From: Rickettsiales bacterium
GTDB taxonomy: Bacteria; Pseudomonadota; Alphaproteobacteria; TMED127
Reading direction: 5' to 3'
Length of the DNA stretch: 6,785 bases
NCBI GenBank assembly: GCA_002711515.1
Contig: PARN01000005.1
Span: 39,286 to 46,070, forward strand
Position 1 is the first letter of the stretch, and every line of letters starts with the position of its first letter. Positions 5,937-6,785 of this stretch are shown one piece after another. The notes under the pieces were generated by a model, which saw only the letters and a list, made by a program, of their open reading frames with translations, was not told the DNA's origin and ran no database searches. The position numbers and the translations under genes are program-made.

Positions 5937-6785
5937 TTATATTTTCTAAATTTTGGTGAAATTTAAGAATCTTATAGAATTCGATAGGATTCTTCTTTTC
6001 TAATAATTCATTTTCAGAGACGTAAACCATGTCATACAATCTAGTGAGGAGAAACCTCATTGAGGCACCTCTCAACAATAAATTTATTTTATCTTTTTCT
6101 AACTTATTTAATTTTCTTTTAGTTTCATATCCCTTAAATATTTCATTAAAAAATTCTTTTTTGAATTGACCATCAAAAAAACTCCAAGCATTTAAAGTTA
6201 TTGCAAGATCATAAGCTAATATTTCGTGACATGAAAAATAAAAGTCTAAAATTCCTGATATACTATCTTCATTAAATAAAACATTATCAGGAAATAAATC
6301 TGCATGTATTAATCCTTTTGGCAAACACCGAGGCCATTCTTTAGTAAGAAACTTTATTTCGTCGGATATAGGTTTTGAGGCGTTAGGAATTAGACCATTA
6401 ATTTTATGCTTCAATTTATTATATAATACTTTCAAAGATAAGATGCCTAAGTTATTAACAAGCTTAAAACTTCTTCTTAAGTTTTTATTATGAAGGTTTG
6501 CGAGAGTTTTCCCGACTAAAAAACAATCCCTTTTATTCCAGTTATTTTTTGATTTACCATCAAGGAAAGAAAAAATACCATATTTTTTATTTTCTATTTC
6601 GTTGATAAATTTACCTTTAGAATCTGCTAGGGGTTTAGGGCATTTAATTCTATTTTTTGAGCAAAAAATGAGTATTTCCATGAATTTTGGAATTGCAGAT
6701 TTTTTTACCCTATTTTCAAAAATTGTAAGAATTACTTTTTTTTTGGATGTTTGGACAAAATAATTTGTATTTTCTATACCCTCTT
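5920..6785 (-). CDS. thrB: Homoserine kinase, type II (aminoglycoside-phosphotransferase fold), 5' end outside window
   Basis: Phosphorylates L-homoserine with ATP to give O-phosphohomoserine, the substrate of ThrC. It belongs to the APH-fold (protein-kinase-like) ThrB family, not the GHMP-kinase ThrB of E. coli. The frame is open to the window edge. The 34 residues upstream of the ATG at 6681 read EGIENTNYFVQT...VILTIFENRV...IPKF, which is the conserved ThrB N-terminal lobe, so that ATG is internal and the real start lies to the right. About 287 residues are visible of a usual 315-325. The following CPKPLADSKG is also family-typical. The catalytic loop is GLIHADLFPDNVLF (H160, D162 and N167 of the visible part), and the metal-binding aspartate is D180 in GILDFYFSCHE. 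Its end overlaps the rnhA start by 17 bases. In relatives the next gene upstream is often ispH, which cannot be checked here. Confidence 0.95.
   Translation of the reverse strand, partial: EGIENTNYFVQTSKKKVILTIFENRVKKSAIPKFMEILIFCSKNRIKCPKPLADSKGKFINEIENKKYGIFSFLDGKSKNNWNKRDCFLVGKTLANLHNKNLRRSFKLVNNLGILSLKVLYNKLKHKINGLIPNASKPISDEIKFLTKEWPRCLPKGLIHADLFPDNVLFNEDSISGILDFYFSCHEILAYDLAITLNAWSFFDGQFKKEFFNEIFKGYETKRKLNKLEKDKINLLLRGASMRFLLTRLYDMVYVSENELLEKKNPIEFYKILKFHQNLENINDYIK

Noticed and set aside
1..6785. Search for a defence system, mobile element, CRISPR array, tRNA or riboswitch
   Set aside because: Every stretch is occupied by a recognisable housekeeping or redox gene. The only intergenic gap over 6 bases is 54 bp, too short for such elements, and I saw no repeats beyond homopolymers.

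Overview
The window is a compact, AT-rich (about 30% GC by eye) bacterial chromosome segment with eight protein-coding genes. Only 66 of 6,785 bases lie outside coding sequence. The AAA/AAT/ATT-heavy codon use, the alphaproteobacterial-type proteins (SURF1, a 'YSSTRG' threonine synthase, a type II homoserine kinase, a ScsB/DsbD-like reductase) and the tight packing suggest a streamlined marine alphaproteobacterium of the SAR11/Pelagibacterales kind. That placement is inferred from protein style and gene order; no rRNA or other taxonomic marker is present.

Layout: (1) 1-2432, plus strand: the C-terminal end of cytochrome c oxidase subunit III (coxC/ctaE), the oxidase assembly factor surf1, and threonine synthase thrC, separated by 6 bases and by a 1-base stop/start overlap. 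They look like one operon that begins left of the window. (2) 2435-3001, minus strand: a YqgE/AlgH-family protein, converging on thrC with 2 bases between them. (3) 3002-3055: the only real intergenic space, 54 bp, from which algH and dsbD diverge. (4) 3056-5492, plus strand: a ScsB/DsbD-like membrane thiol-disulfide reductase and a Prx5-type peroxiredoxin 4 bases downstream. (5) 5481-6785, minus strand: ribonuclease HI and homoserine kinase thrB. They overlap each other by 17 bases in the order thrB then rnhA, and rnhA overlaps the peroxiredoxin tail to tail by 12 bases. thrB runs off the right edge, so its true start is outside the window.

Three themes are interleaved. Respiration is represented by coxC and surf1. 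The last two steps of threonine synthesis (ThrB: homoserine to O-phosphohomoserine; ThrC: O-phosphohomoserine to threonine) lie on opposite strands at the two sides. Thiol redox defence (dsbD-like plus prx) lies in the middle. rnhA and algH are housekeeping or poorly understood passengers. I see no mobile element, CRISPR array, RNA gene, toxin-antitoxin pair or phage gene. All eight genes belong to known families and no new system is evident. The points worth a second look are the reductase-peroxiredoxin pairing, the lack of Shine-Dalgarno motifs, two long adenine tracts inside genes, the short divergent control region, and a cropped thrB whose first visible ATG is not its start.
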